DNA from: Roseburia sp. 831b
Lineage (GTDB): Bacteria > Bacillota > Clostridia > Lachnospirales > Lachnospiraceae
Reading direction: 5' to 3'
Assembly: GCF_001940165.2 (NCBI RefSeq)
Contig: NZ_CP135162.1
Coordinates: 62,001-126,000 of the forward strand
DNA length: 64,000 nucleotides
Below the pieces are notes generated by a model. That model made no database searches. It was not told where the DNA came from and worked only from the letters and a program-made list of their open reading frames with translations. Below are positions 52,525-60,834 of this stretch, piece by piece; position 1 is the stretch's first letter, and every line of letters begins with the position of its first letter. The translations under genes were made by a program, and so were the position numbers.

Positions 52525-54324
52525 ATGATCAAAGTTGAAAAATTATCCTATTCTTTTCCAGATAAGGAATTATACCAGGGGATTTCATTTACATTAGAAG
52601 ATGGCGTACACTGCGCCTTTATCGGAAGTAACGGAACCGGAAAAAGTACATTGGTTTCCATGCTTCAGAATCCGAAGGAGTATTTGTACAATGGAAAAAT
52701 AGAACGTGACGAAAATGCCAGAATCGGCTATGTGAGCCAGTTTGCCAAGAGAGAGGACGAAGGAGAGCAGACGGTTTTTGCGTTCTTAAGTGAGACATTT
52801 GTGACGCTGCAAAGCCAGATTGCAGCAATCTGTGAACAGATGGGAACGGCAGAGGATTTGGACTCCATTTTTGAAGAGTATCAGAAGCTTTTGGACTTAT
52901 CAGATGCCATTGATGCCGATAACTATGAGAGCAATATTCGAAAACAGTTGAAGGTGGCAGGTTTTTCCCAGTATGAGGACCGTGCCATCTCAAAGTTGAG
53001 TGGCGGAGAATATAAGTTATTGCAGGTCATGAAGGAAATGCTGTTGCTGCCGGAACTTTTGATTATGGACGAGCCGGATGTATATCTTGATTTTGAGAAC
53101 CTGAATGCACTTTGCAACCTGATTAACAATCATAAGGGAACGATGCTTGTGATTACGCACAACCGTTATCTGTTAAACCACTGCTTCAACAAGATTCTTC
53201 ATTTAGAGGACAAGCAGATTCAGGAGTTCGATGGAAATTATGTCGATTACCATTTCTCCTTATTGCTTAAGAAGATGGAATTGCAGGAACTTGCCAAGGC
53301 AGATATGGATGAGATTGAGCGAAACCAGAAGCTGGTCGAGAAATTGAGGGCAGACGCAACGAAGTTTGCAGACGGAGCAAGAGGAAGAGCCCTTCGAGCA
53401 AGGGTTTCCATGTTAAATCGTCTGGAGGAGCGCCGCATCAAGGCACCATTTGTGGAACTGCGCCAGCCGGAGATTTCGTTCCATACAGGAAAAGGAAACC
53501 AGCCGGAAGAGATTGAGAACAGCCAGAATACAGAAGAGAATCAGAGTACGGACAAGAAGGTACTGCTTCGCATCAAGGATTACGAGGTGTCCTTTGATGA
53601 TTTGCTGTTAGAACACGTGGATTTTGAAATCCAGGAAGGCGAAAAGGTTGCCTTGGTAGGTCCGAATGGAACCGGAAAGACCACACTGCTTCGTGAAATT
53701 TTTCACAATAACAACAAAGCGATTGAGACAGATGCAGATACCAGGATTGGCTTCTTGTCGCAGATTCAGGGCGAGACGCTTGCGGAGGAACACACACCGT
53801 GTCAGGAGTTTGAGGAGCTGGGATTTGAAAAAGATGCAGACATCGAGGCATATTTAGAAAAGTACTGCTTCCCGAAGGAATCCATCTATCAGCGCATCAA
53901 AAACTTATCCGGCGGCGAGAAAAATCTGCTTCAGATTGCAAAATTAGGTGCGCAGGATGTCGATTTTCTGATGTTAGACGAGCCGACCAGCCATCTGGAC
54001 ACTTACGCGCAGATTGCCCTGGAAAAAGCGATTGCAGACTATCCGGGAACGGTGCTTATGGTTTCCCATGATTTTTATACCATTGTAAATTGTGTGGATT
54101 ATGTGCTTTATGTGGAGGACAAGACAATCCGGCGTATGAGCAGCAGGGCATTCCGCAAAATGATTTACGCAAATCATTTTGATAAAGATTATCTGGAACT
54201 CGAACAAAAGAAAAAAGAGTTTGAAGTGCGCATCGAGGCTGCACTGAAAAATTATGATTACGAGACGGCAGGAAAATTATCCGTCGATTTGGAAGAAATC
54301 ATCAAGAAGATGGCAGAAAGATAG
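52525..54324 (+). CDS. ABC-F family ATPase
   Basis: A 599-residue soluble protein with two ATPase domains and no membrane segment. Domain 1: GSNGTGKSTLVSM, KLSGGEYKLLQ, LLIMDEPDVYLD. Domain 2: GPNGTGKTTLLRE, LSGGEKNLLQIA, FLMLDEPTSHLD. They are joined by the ABC-F linker (VEKLRADATKFADGARGRALRARVSMLNRLE) plus an acidic Q/E/N-rich stretch near residues 335-350. A short C-terminal helical tail ends the protein. ABC-F proteins bind the ribosomal E site and rescue stalls or protect from antibiotics; which applies here is unclear. The start ATG follows GAGGAAG. Confidence 0.88.
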   Translation: MIKVEKLSYSFPDKELYQGISFTLEDGVHCAFIGSNGTGKSTLVSMLQNPKEYLYNGKIERDENARIGYVSQFAKREDEGEQTVFAFLSETFVTLQSQIAAICEQMGTAEDLDSIFEEYQKLLDLSDAIDADNYESNIRKQLKVAGFSQYEDRAISKLSGGEYKLLQVMKEMLLLPELLIMDEPDVYLDFENLNALCNLINNHKGTMLVITHNRYLLNHCFNKILHLEDKQIQEFDGNYVDYHFSLLLKKMELQELAKADMDEIERNQKLVEKLRADATKFADGARGRALRARVSMLNRLEERRIKAPFVELRQPEISFHTGKGNQPEEIENSQNTEENQSTDKKVLLRIKDYEVSFDDLLLEHVDFEIQEGEKVALVGPNGTGKTTLLREIFHNNNKAIETDADTRIGFLSQIQGETLAEEHTPCQEFEELGFEKDADIEAYLEKYCFPKESIYQRIKNLSGGEKNLLQIAKLGAQDVDFLMLDEPTSHLDTYAQIALEKAIADYPGTVLMVSHDFYTIVNCVDYVLYVEDKTIRRMSSRAFRKMIYANHFDKDYLELEQKKKEFEVRIEAALKNYDYETAGKLSVDLEEIIKKMAER

Positions 54325-54334
54325 GAAACGAACG

Positions 54335-55294
54335 ATGAAGATTTATCTTGCCCCGATGGAGGGGATTACCGGCTATATCTTTCGCAATGCGCTGTCACAG
54401 TGTTTTGGGGGTGTGGACCGCTATTTTACCCCCTTTATCACAACACATACGAAAAAGGCGATGAACGCGAGGGAAACCAATGACATTCTGTCGGAACATA
54501 ACAGTGGAATTCCGCTCGTTCCGCAGATTATTTCAAAAGATGCCGATGATACAATAAAATTAATCGAAAAATTAGAAAAAGAGTATGGCTACCAGGAAGT
54601 CAACCTAAATCTTGGCTGTCCATCGGGAACCGTAGTGGCAAAAGGAAGGGGAGCAGGATTTCTTGCACATCCAAAAGAACTACAAATGTACTTAGAACAA
54701 GTGTATGACAAGATTGGAATTGCGATGTCGATTAAGACCAGAATCGGGCTGGAGGATGCAGGAGAATTTCGGCAGCTACTGGAAATCTTCAATCAATTTC
54801 CGGTATCCGAACTGATGGTACATCCGCGGGTGCAGAAAGACTTTTATAAAAATAAGCCAGACTGGGAAGCTTTTTCCTATGCATGTCAGGAGAGCAGGTG
54901 CAATGTCGTGTACAACGGAAATCTTTTTACGAAAGAGGACGTCGCAGAATTTCAAAAACGTTTTCCTTCCTGCGATACGGTCATGATTGGAAGAGGGCTT
55001 ATTTCAAATCCGGCATTGGCAAGAGAATTAAAAGGCGGCAAACGTCTTGAGATGGAAGAATTCCAGGAATTTCATGGCTTATTGTTACAAGGATATGCAA
55101 AAGAACTTTCCGGTGATAAAAATATTTTGTTCAAAATGAAAGAACTGTGGTTTTATTTTGAAAAACAGTTCGACCACACCGATAAACACATGAAGAAAAT
55201 CAAAAAGTCGCAAAGTCTCATGGAATATGAGCTTGCAGTAAAACAGCTTTTAAACGAATCGCAGATTTTGGAACAGCCAACCGTATTGTTTTAA
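54335..55294 (+). CDS. tRNA-dihydrouridine synthase
   Basis: The ATG at 54335 lies 10 bp after the ABC-F stop, behind AGGAAACG. The 319-residue FMN enzyme has YLAPMEGITGYIFRNA, VPQIISKDADD, VNLNLGCPSGTV (catalytic Cys in the position after the GCP motif region), SIKTRIGLEDAGEF, HPRVQKDFYK and VMIGRGLISNPAL. It reduces uridines in tRNA D-loops. The C-terminal helical region is the tRNA-binding domain. Which Dus subfamily is not decided. Confidence 0.9.
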   Translation: MKIYLAPMEGITGYIFRNALSQCFGGVDRYFTPFITTHTKKAMNARETNDILSEHNSGIPLVPQIISKDADDTIKLIEKLEKEYGYQEVNLNLGCPSGTVVAKGRGAGFLAHPKELQMYLEQVYDKIGIAMSIKTRIGLEDAGEFRQLLEIFNQFPVSELMVHPRVQKDFYKNKPDWEAFSYACQESRCNVVYNGNLFTKEDVAEFQKRFPSCDTVMIGRGLISNPALARELKGGKRLEMEEFQEFHGLLLQGYAKELSGDKNILFKMKELWFYFEKQFDHTDKHMKKIKKSQSLMEYELAVKQLLNESQILEQPTVLF

Positions 55295-55309
55295 AGAAAG
55301 GCGTACATC

Positions 55310-56140
55310 ATGCAAAAGGTTTTGAAAAAGGAACAGGTAGAAGAGTATCTTGCATTTTTGGACCCTAAGATTGTCGAATATATCAAAGAGGATCAGACGG
55401 AGACATTCGAAGACCATATGGATTATGATTTGCTTGCATTTGACTGGTATGACATTGAGCAGGTTCAGATGCGTTCCTCTCAGATTATGATTTATATGGA
55501 TAAAGAGAATTTATTTTTCTTATGCGAGGAAGAGAGGGCTTTAGAAAAAGTAAAAAGCCTGATGCCGGAAAATCAGGACAACGAACAGGTGTTATACTTA
55601 TTTTTTGCCGGACTTTTGCGCAATGACATCAATCATCTGGCAGAAATCGAAGATGAGATTACGGAGACGGAGGATGAGGCGCTGGTCGGCTCCAGAAGAG
55701 TCTACCTTGGCAAGATTGTGCGCTACCGCAAGGAACTGCTTCGCCTGAAACGCTATTATGAACAGGTGGATTCCGTGCTTGATAACCTTACTGCAAACAT
55801 CAACGGTCTTTTAAGCAAGGAATGCATCAGACGCCTTACGATTCTGGCAAACCGGACCGAGCGTTTCCGTTCCAGTGTGTTAAATCTGCGTGATTATGTG
55901 ACACAGATGCGCGAGGCTTACCAGGCGCAGATTGATATTGAACAGAATAATCTTATGCGTATTTTTACGGTAATCACAGCCGTATTTTTGCCGCTGACGC
56001 TTATGGTAGGCTGGTATGGCATGAATTTTAAATACATGCCGGAATTATCCTGGAAATATAGTTATCTGGTATTTGTCATCATCAGTGTGGCAGTCTGCGT
56101 GATTTTATTGATTATATTCAAAAAGAAAAAATGGTTTTAG
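55310..56140 (+). CDS. corA: CorA family magnesium transporter
   Basis: A 276-residue protein, an N-terminal cytoplasmic domain and long helix, then two C-terminal membrane helices. The GMN pore motif is in LMVGWYGMNFKYMPELSW near residue 243, followed by the last helix and a KKKKW tail. The length is near the short CorA type. It mediates Mg2+ (and Co2+) uptake. It begins 15 bp after the Dus gene and ends 10 bp before nudC, indicating one operon. Confidence 0.92.
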   Translation: MQKVLKKEQVEEYLAFLDPKIVEYIKEDQTETFEDHMDYDLLAFDWYDIEQVQMRSSQIMIYMDKENLFFLCEEERALEKVKSLMPENQDNEQVLYLFFAGLLRNDINHLAEIEDEITETEDEALVGSRRVYLGKIVRYRKELLRLKRYYEQVDSVLDNLTANINGLLSKECIRRLTILANRTERFRSSVLNLRDYVTQMREAYQAQIDIEQNNLMRIFTVITAVFLPLTLMVGWYGMNFKYMPELSWKYSYLVFVIISVAVCVILLIIFKKKKWF

Positions 56141-56150
56141 GAGAGAAAAA

Positions 56151-57005
56151 GTGATTCAGGATATTTTACCAAAGCATTTTACAAATCACTACATGGAAAA
56201 AAGTCCGGAAAAAGAAAGTAAAATCATCGGATTTCGGGAGAATCTGATTTTTTTCCGGGAAAAAGAGAAGAAAATAGAGTACCTGACCTATCAGGATTAT
56301 ACTGCAATTTGTCGCGAATTCAAAAAAGAAGTGCCATTCTGCCGCTATTTGTTTTCGATTGACGAGGAGGACTATTTCCTTGCAGATGTAAGCTTTCTTG
56401 AGAACTGGAATGGTTTTTCCTTCCACAGAATGTTTGAGATTCGTTCGATGCGCCCGATGGATGCCATGCTTGCAGGGGCAACGGCATATCACCTCTACGT
56501 CTGGTACCGGGACAACCGTTTTTGCGGACGATGTGGCGCACCGCTGATACATAAAAAAGAGATGAGAGCCTTAGAATGTGAAAAATGTCACAATCTCGTG
56601 TTCCCAAAGATTGCGCCTGCCGTGATTGTGGCGGTGACAGATGGGAATCGGATTCTGATGACGAAATATGCAGGGCGTGAATATAAGCGTTATGCACTGA
56701 TTGCCGGATTTACCGAGATTGGAGAGACGGCAGAGCAGACAGTCATGCGTGAAGTGATGGAAGAAGTCGGTGTCAAAGTGAAAAATATCCGTTATTATAA
56801 AAGTCAGCCCTGGGGATTTGACAGCAATTTGCTGCTCGGATATTTTGCAGAATTAGACGGCGACGATACCATTTCGATGGATGAAGAAGAATTGTCGGTA
56901 GCAGAGTGGGTGCATTACAAAGATGTTCCCGCTGATTCCGAAGGAATCAGCCTGACCAGAGAGATGATGACGAAATTCCGCACAGAGAAAGAAAAAGAAG
57001 CATAA
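56151..57005 (+). CDS. nudC: NAD+ diphosphatase NudC
   Basis: A GTG start after AGGAGAG at seven bases. The 284-residue protein contains a zinc ribbon (FCGRCGAPL, CEKCHNLVF), the Nudix box (GFTEIGETAEQTVMREVMEEVGV) and the NudC-specific SQPWGFDSNLLLGYFAE; the classic motif is SQPWPFPxS, so the proline-phenylalanine is replaced by GF-D. It cleaves NADH/NAD+ and can remove NAD caps from RNA. Whether the altered SQPW segment changes specificity is open. Confidence 0.9.
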   Translation: MIQDILPKHFTNHYMEKSPEKESKIIGFRENLIFFREKEKKIEYLTYQDYTAICREFKKEVPFCRYLFSIDEEDYFLADVSFLENWNGFSFHRMFEIRSMRPMDAMLAGATAYHLYVWYRDNRFCGRCGAPLIHKKEMRALECEKCHNLVFPKIAPAVIVAVTDGNRILMTKYAGREYKRYALIAGFTEIGETAEQTVMREVMEEVGVKVKNIRYYKSQPWGFDSNLLLGYFAELDGDDTISMDEEELSVAEWVHYKDVPADSEGISLTREMMTKFRTEKEKEA

Positions 57006-57151
57006 TTTTTTTAGAGATTCGGGTGTCATAAGGCAGCGTAACACTTTCTTGTTGGCAATTTGCACAATGCCAAGTCTATTTCGCTCCGATGAGTGAACAT
57101 AAGAAAAGTCTAAGTATGCCTGATAAAGATTACGCAAGATAGGAGAAGAAT

Positions 57152-58168
57152 ATGAGGGTTGTACCATATCAGGAGATTTTAGAGAAAAAAATAAAACGGC
57201 AGAAGGAGTTACTTGCGCTGGGCGCAGAATGTCATGCGAACGGACACTGTTTCCACTATGGGAAAATTTCGTTTGGATGCCGGGACTGTTACACGGGAGA
57301 GCAGTCGATGAATCTTTTCATCGGGACACAGTGCATGTGCAAATGTCCCTACTGTTATTACGATGAGAACAAGAGTGAACTGTTGTTAGATGCCAGTCAG
57401 GAGCAGCGGGAGATTGAAATTGAGAAGATGAAACTGCGCGATTTCGAGAATTACAGGCCGGCGATTGTCTCTTTTTGCTCGGCAGGGGAGACGCTGCTCT
57501 ACCTCGATACGTTTGAGCGCTATGCGAAGGAACTGTATCCGCTGATTTATGCAAAAGATATCAATCCATACACGTTTCTTTACACCAACGGAATCCTTTG
57601 CAACGAAGAGAATCTGACCAGATTGAAAAAGATTCATGTCAATGAAATCCGTTTCCATATCTCTGCCAGCGATTTTGCACCGCAGGTGTTAGAAAATATG
57701 AAACGTGCCAAAGAGATGGGATTTCGTGTGACGGTGGAGGAGCCAAGTTATCCGCTAAACCGTGAAAAATTGATGAGTCTGCTGCCATTTTTTGAAGAGA
57801 TTGGTCTTGACCATTTGGATTTGGTCGAACTTCATCTGACCGAGTTTAACCGTGACCGGATGGAAGCACTTTATCCGGGTGACGATTACCTTGCCTATAA
57901 AGATTATTTTTATCATCTTTATGACAACGGAATGGTCTATGACATCATGGAAGAATGTATCAAAAAGAACTATCATTTTTCTGTGCTTGACTGCAATTCA
58001 GGAGTGGAGCGATGCCGCAATAACTTAGACCAGGACGTGCTTTTTGAATGGAACTGCGTGGAGGGAATGTGTGCCGATTATGACACCGGAACAGGCTTTC
58101 ATCCCCGTATGAAAAATGGAAAAAAATATCTCGATTCGGAGACTATAGAGAAAAAATATAAAAGTTAA
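57152..58168 (+). CDS. Radical SAM protein with extra N-terminal cysteines
   Basis: A 338-residue radical SAM enzyme. The [4Fe-4S] cluster motif is CKCPYC-type: CX3CX2C in GTQCMCKCPYCYYDE, near residue 60. Ahead of it, ECHANGHCFHYGKISFGCRDCYTGE carries four more cysteines (residues 29-49). FCSAGETLLYLDTF is the SAM-binding GGE-like strand. The rest is TIM-barrel-like. Such N-terminal Cys sets are unusual and may hold an extra cluster or zinc. No substrate gene is adjacent: upstream is nudC, downstream the pfl riboswitch. The function is unknown. Confidence 0.78.
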   Translation: MRVVPYQEILEKKIKRQKELLALGAECHANGHCFHYGKISFGCRDCYTGEQSMNLFIGTQCMCKCPYCYYDENKSELLLDASQEQREIEIEKMKLRDFENYRPAIVSFCSAGETLLYLDTFERYAKELYPLIYAKDINPYTFLYTNGILCNEENLTRLKKIHVNEIRFHISASDFAPQVLENMKRAKEMGFRVTVEEPSYPLNREKLMSLLPFFEEIGLDHLDLVELHLTEFNRDRMEALYPGDDYLAYKDYFYHLYDNGMVYDIMEECIKKNYHFSVLDCNSGVERCRNNLDQDVLFEWNCVEGMCADYDTGTGFHPRMKNGKKYLDSETIEKKYKS

Positions 58169-58171
58169 CAC

Positions 58172-58200
58172 TTGACGTGGGAAGCAAAATTAGGTATATT
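58172..58200 (+). promoter_or_regulatory. Promoter of the pflB transcript
   Basis: TTGACG (58172-58177), 17-bp spacer, TATATT (58195-58200); transcription would start at about 58207, at the edge of the riboswitch. Confidence 0.85.
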
Positions 58201-58203
58201 CAT

Positions 58204-58279
58204 GTTGTTATATGACTGACGGAAAAAGTGGAAGAACCACATGGAGTATAACAGAATAGCAATGCCGACCGTCTGGGCA
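58204..58279 (+). ncRNA. ZTP (pfl motif) riboswitch
   Basis: The sequence TTATATGACTGACGG, GTGG/CCAC hairpin, GGAGTATAAC, and then GCCGACCGTCTGGGC matches the well-studied ZTP aptamers almost base for base: the P1 arms TTGTTATA/TATAAC, the ACTGACGG/CCG pairing and the pseudoknot CCGTCTGGGCA 3' segment. It senses ZMP/ZTP, the purine intermediate that builds up when 10-formyl-THF is scarce, so the adjacent pfl operon is tied to one-carbon supply. I rely on memory of the consensus and of a Fusobacterium aptamer sequence. Confidence 0.95.
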
Positions 58280-58307
58280 GAATCGCTCGGACTGTCGGTT
58301 TTCTTTG
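58265..58307 (+). terminator. Riboswitch expression-platform terminator
   Basis: CCGACCGTCT (58265-58274) pairs with GGACTGTCGG (58289-58298), one mismatch, followed by TTTTCTTT. The 5' arm is also the 3' pseudoknot strand of the ZTP aptamer, so ligand binding should prevent termination and turn the operon on. Confidence 0.85.
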
Positions 58308-58313
58308 TATCGA

Positions 58314-58408
58314 CAGTTAGTTACAACTAACTGCAAAAAACGACATACAAAGATCCCCCGGGCAATGTCATTTTTCGAGAAAAGTGACGGAGTGTAACGA
58401 TTGTTACA
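58314..58408 (+). promoter_or_regulatory. Two dyads in the pflB leader
   Basis: CAGTTAGTTACAACTAACTG at 58314-58333 (8-bp arms around TACA), and TGTAAC-GATT-GTTACA at 58393-58408. Each could be a protein operator in DNA or a hairpin in the mRNA. A Rex-type or similar redox operator was considered for the second, but the consensus fit is poor. Confidence 0.4.
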
Positions 58409-58467
58409 GCAAAAAACAACAAAATAACGCATAGTAAAGCGGTAGGAATTGACAAGGAGGATATCAA

Positions 58468-60696
58468 ATGCAAAACGAATGGAGAAGTTTTCAAAAAGGA
58501 AGCTGGGAAAGTGAGATTAATGTAAGGGACTTTATTCAAAGAAACTACACACCTTATGATGGTGATGACTCTTTCTTAGAGGGACCAACACAGGACACAA
58601 CAGATTTGTGGCAGGAAGTCTTAGAACTTTCCAAGAAAGAAAGAGAAGCAGGCGGTGTTTTGGATATGGACACCAAGATTATTTCCACAATCACTTCTCA
58701 TGGACCAGGATATTTAGATAAAGACAAAGAAAAAATTGTCGGTTTCCAGACAGATAAACCTTTCAAGCGTTCCTTGCAGCCTTATGGTGGAATCCGTATG
58801 GCGGTAAAAGCTTGTGAAGATAATGGATACAAAGTAGACCCGGAAGTGGTCGAATATTTTACCACACATAGAAAAACACATAACGCAGGTGTTTTTGATG
58901 CATATACACCAGAGATGAGAGCTTGCCGTTCTGCACATATCATTACCGGACTTCCGGATGCTTACGGACGTGGACGTATCATCGGTGATTACAGAAGACC
59001 GGCACTTTACGGTGTAGACCGACTGATTGAGGACAAAGAGGAACAGTTAAATTCCACACGTACCATTATGTACTCCGATGTGATTCGTGAAAGAGAAGAA
59101 TTATCCGAGCAGATTCGTGCTCTTAAAATGTTAAAAGAATTAGCAAAAATTTATGGCTGCGATATTTCAAAACCGGCAAACAATGTGTTAGAGGCAACAC
59201 AGGCTGTTTATTTTGCTTACCTTGCAGCAGTCAAGGAACAGAACGGTGCGGCAATGTCCTTAGGACGTACCTCAACCTTCTTAGACATCTATGCACAGCG
59301 AGATCTTGCAGAAGGTACTTTCACAGAGAAAGAGATTCAGGAAATTGTGGATCAGTTCATCATGAAGCTTCGTATGATTAAATTTGCACGTACACCAGAG
59401 TATAACAGCATTTTTGCCGGAGATCCTACATGGGTAACCGAATCCATCGGTGGTGTCGGCGTAGATGGCAGACATATGGTAACCAAGATGTCTTATAGAT
59501 ACTTAAATACTTTGAACAATATTGGAGCAGCACCGGAACCAAACTTAACCGTACTTTGGTCTACAAGACTTCCGGAAAACTTCAAGAAGTTCTGTGCAAA
59601 GACATCCATCGCACACTCTGCAATCCAGTACGAAAATGATGATATCATGCGTGTGGTTCACGGAGATGACTACGGAATCGCTTGCTGCGTATCCTCTATG
59701 AGAATTGGAAAAGAGATGCAGTTCTTTGGAGCAAGAGCAAACCTTGCAAAATGCCTTCTTTACGCAATCAACGGTGGTGTGGATGAAATCAGCGGCAAAC
59801 AGGTCGGACCAAAATACCGTCCAATCACATCCGAATATTTAGATTACGATGAAGTATGGGATAAATACAAAGACATGATGAAATGGTTAGCAGGTGTTTA
59901 TGTCAATGCGTTAAATATCATTCATTACATGCATGACAAATACTGCTATGAAAAATTAGAGATGGCATTGCATGACAAAAATGTAAGAAGATGGTTCGCA
60001 ACCGGTATCGCAGGATTTTCCGTTGTAGCCGATTCTCTTTCCGCTATCAAATATGCAAAAGTAAAACCAATCCGTGATGAGAATGGTGTCGCAATCGATT
60101 TCGAAGTAGAAGGTGACTTCCCGAAATATGGTAACGACGATGACCGTGTCGATGAGATTGCAAAAGAGGTTCTTCACACCTTTATCGGTTATGTAAAAGG
60201 AAACCACACTTACCGTGGAGGTATCCAGACAACCTCTATCTTAACCATTACATCCAATGTTTCTTATGGCAAGAATACAGGTGCTACACCAGACGGAAGA
60301 AAGAAAGGGGTTGCATTTGCACCAGGCGCAAACCCAATGCACGGACGTGACACCCACGGAGCAGTCGCAGCACTTGCATCTGTTGCAAAGATTCCATTTA
60401 TGGATTCCCAGGATGGTATTTCCAATACCTTTACCATCGTGCCGGATGCATTAGGAAAAGAGGAAGCTGGTCAGGAGACAAACTTGGTTGCATTGTTAGA
60501 CGGCTATGCATCCCAGGGTGGACATCACTTAAATGTAAATGTTTTAAATCGTGACACTTTATTAGATGCACAGAAACATCCAGAGCTTTATCCACAGCTT
60601 ACCATCCGTGTATCCGGTTACGCAGTAAACTTCATCAAACTGACAAAAGAGCAGCAGGATGAGGTAATTGCACGTACTTTCCATGAAAGAATGTAA
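58468..60696 (+). CDS. pflB: Formate C-acetyltransferase (pyruvate formate-lyase)
   Basis: A 742-residue PFL. The catalytic adjacent cysteines are Cys406-Cys407 in [12 protein letters not shown], and the radical glycine is Gly717 in [12 protein letters not shown]. The family landmarks NARQAL-analog region TARQ is replaced by the PFL-type [19 protein letters not shown]. It converts pyruvate and CoA to acetyl-CoA and formate, needing the glycyl radical installed by PflA. AAGGAGG precedes the ATG. The transcript passes a ZTP riboswitch. It matches true PFL more closely than choline or glycerol radical lyases. Confidence 0.96.
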   Translation: MQNEWRSFQKGSWESEINVRDFIQRNYTPYDGDDSFLEGPTQDTTDLWQEVLELSKKEREAGGVLDMDTKIISTITSHGPGYLDKDKEKIVGFQTDKPFKRSLQPYGGIRMAVKACEDNGYKVDPEVVEYFTTHRKTHNAGVFDAYTPEMRACRSAHIITGLPDAYGRGRIIGDYRRPALYGVDRLIEDKEEQLNSTRTIMYSDVIREREELSEQIRALKMLKELAKIYGCDISKPANNVLEATQAVYFAYLAAVKEQNGAAMSLGRTSTFLDIYAQRDLAEGTFTEKEIQEIVDQFIMKLRMIKFARTPEYNSIFAGDPTWVTESIGGVGVDGRHMVTKMSYRYLNTLNNIGAAPEPNLTVLWSTRLPENFKKFCAKTSIAHSAIQYENDDIMRVVHGDDYGIACCVSSMRIGKEMQFFGARANLAKCLLYAINGGVDEISGKQVGPKYRPITSEYLDYDEVWDKYKDMMKWLAGVYVNALNIIHYMHDKYCYEKLEMALHDKNVRRWFATGIAGFSVVADSLSAIKYAKVKPIRDENGVAIDFEVEGDFPKYGNDDDRVDEIAKEVLHTFIGYVKGNHTYRGGIQTTSILTITSNVSYGKNTGATPDGRKKGVAFAPGANPMHGRDTHGAVAALASVAKIPFMDSQDGISNTFTIVPDALGKEEAGQETNLVALLDGYASQGGHHLNVNVLNRDTLLDAQKHPELYPQLTIRVSGYAVNFIKLTKEQQDEVIARTFHERM

Positions 60697-60747
60697 GACG
60701 ATATCTGGTTAAAATTTTTGGATAGAATAATAGTTGAAATGATTCAG

Positions 60748-60774
60748 GCTCCTCGCAATAGGATTGTGGGGAGC
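60748..60774 (+). repeat. Intercistronic hairpin between pflB and pflA
   Basis: GCTCCTCGCAAT / ATTGTGGGGAGC, a 12-bp stem (two G-T pairs) with a three-base loop and no T-run. It may stabilise the pflB message end. The sequence ACTACAAAAGTAGT follows at 60780-60793, with TATATAAT just after it. Confidence 0.7.
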
Positions 60775-60834
60775 TTGATGACTACAAAAGTAGTTGTATA
60801 TAATTTGAGCAAGCCGCAGGGAGAACAAGAAAAG

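Noticed and set aside
58393..58408. Rex or CcpA site in the pflB leader
   Set aside because: TGTAACGATTGTTACA is a clean dyad, but neither the TTGTTAA-type Rex half-site nor the 14-bp cre consensus fits well.
15925..60795. Scattered TACAAATGTAG / ACTACAnnnGTAGT motifs (for example about 15930, 34450, 38330, 54683, 60780) as BlaI/CopY-type operators
   Set aside because: Most copies lie inside coding regions or terminators and no BlaI/MecI/CopY gene is present in the window; AT-rich chance and the codons TTN-V explain many. Only the copy at 60780 was kept as a note.
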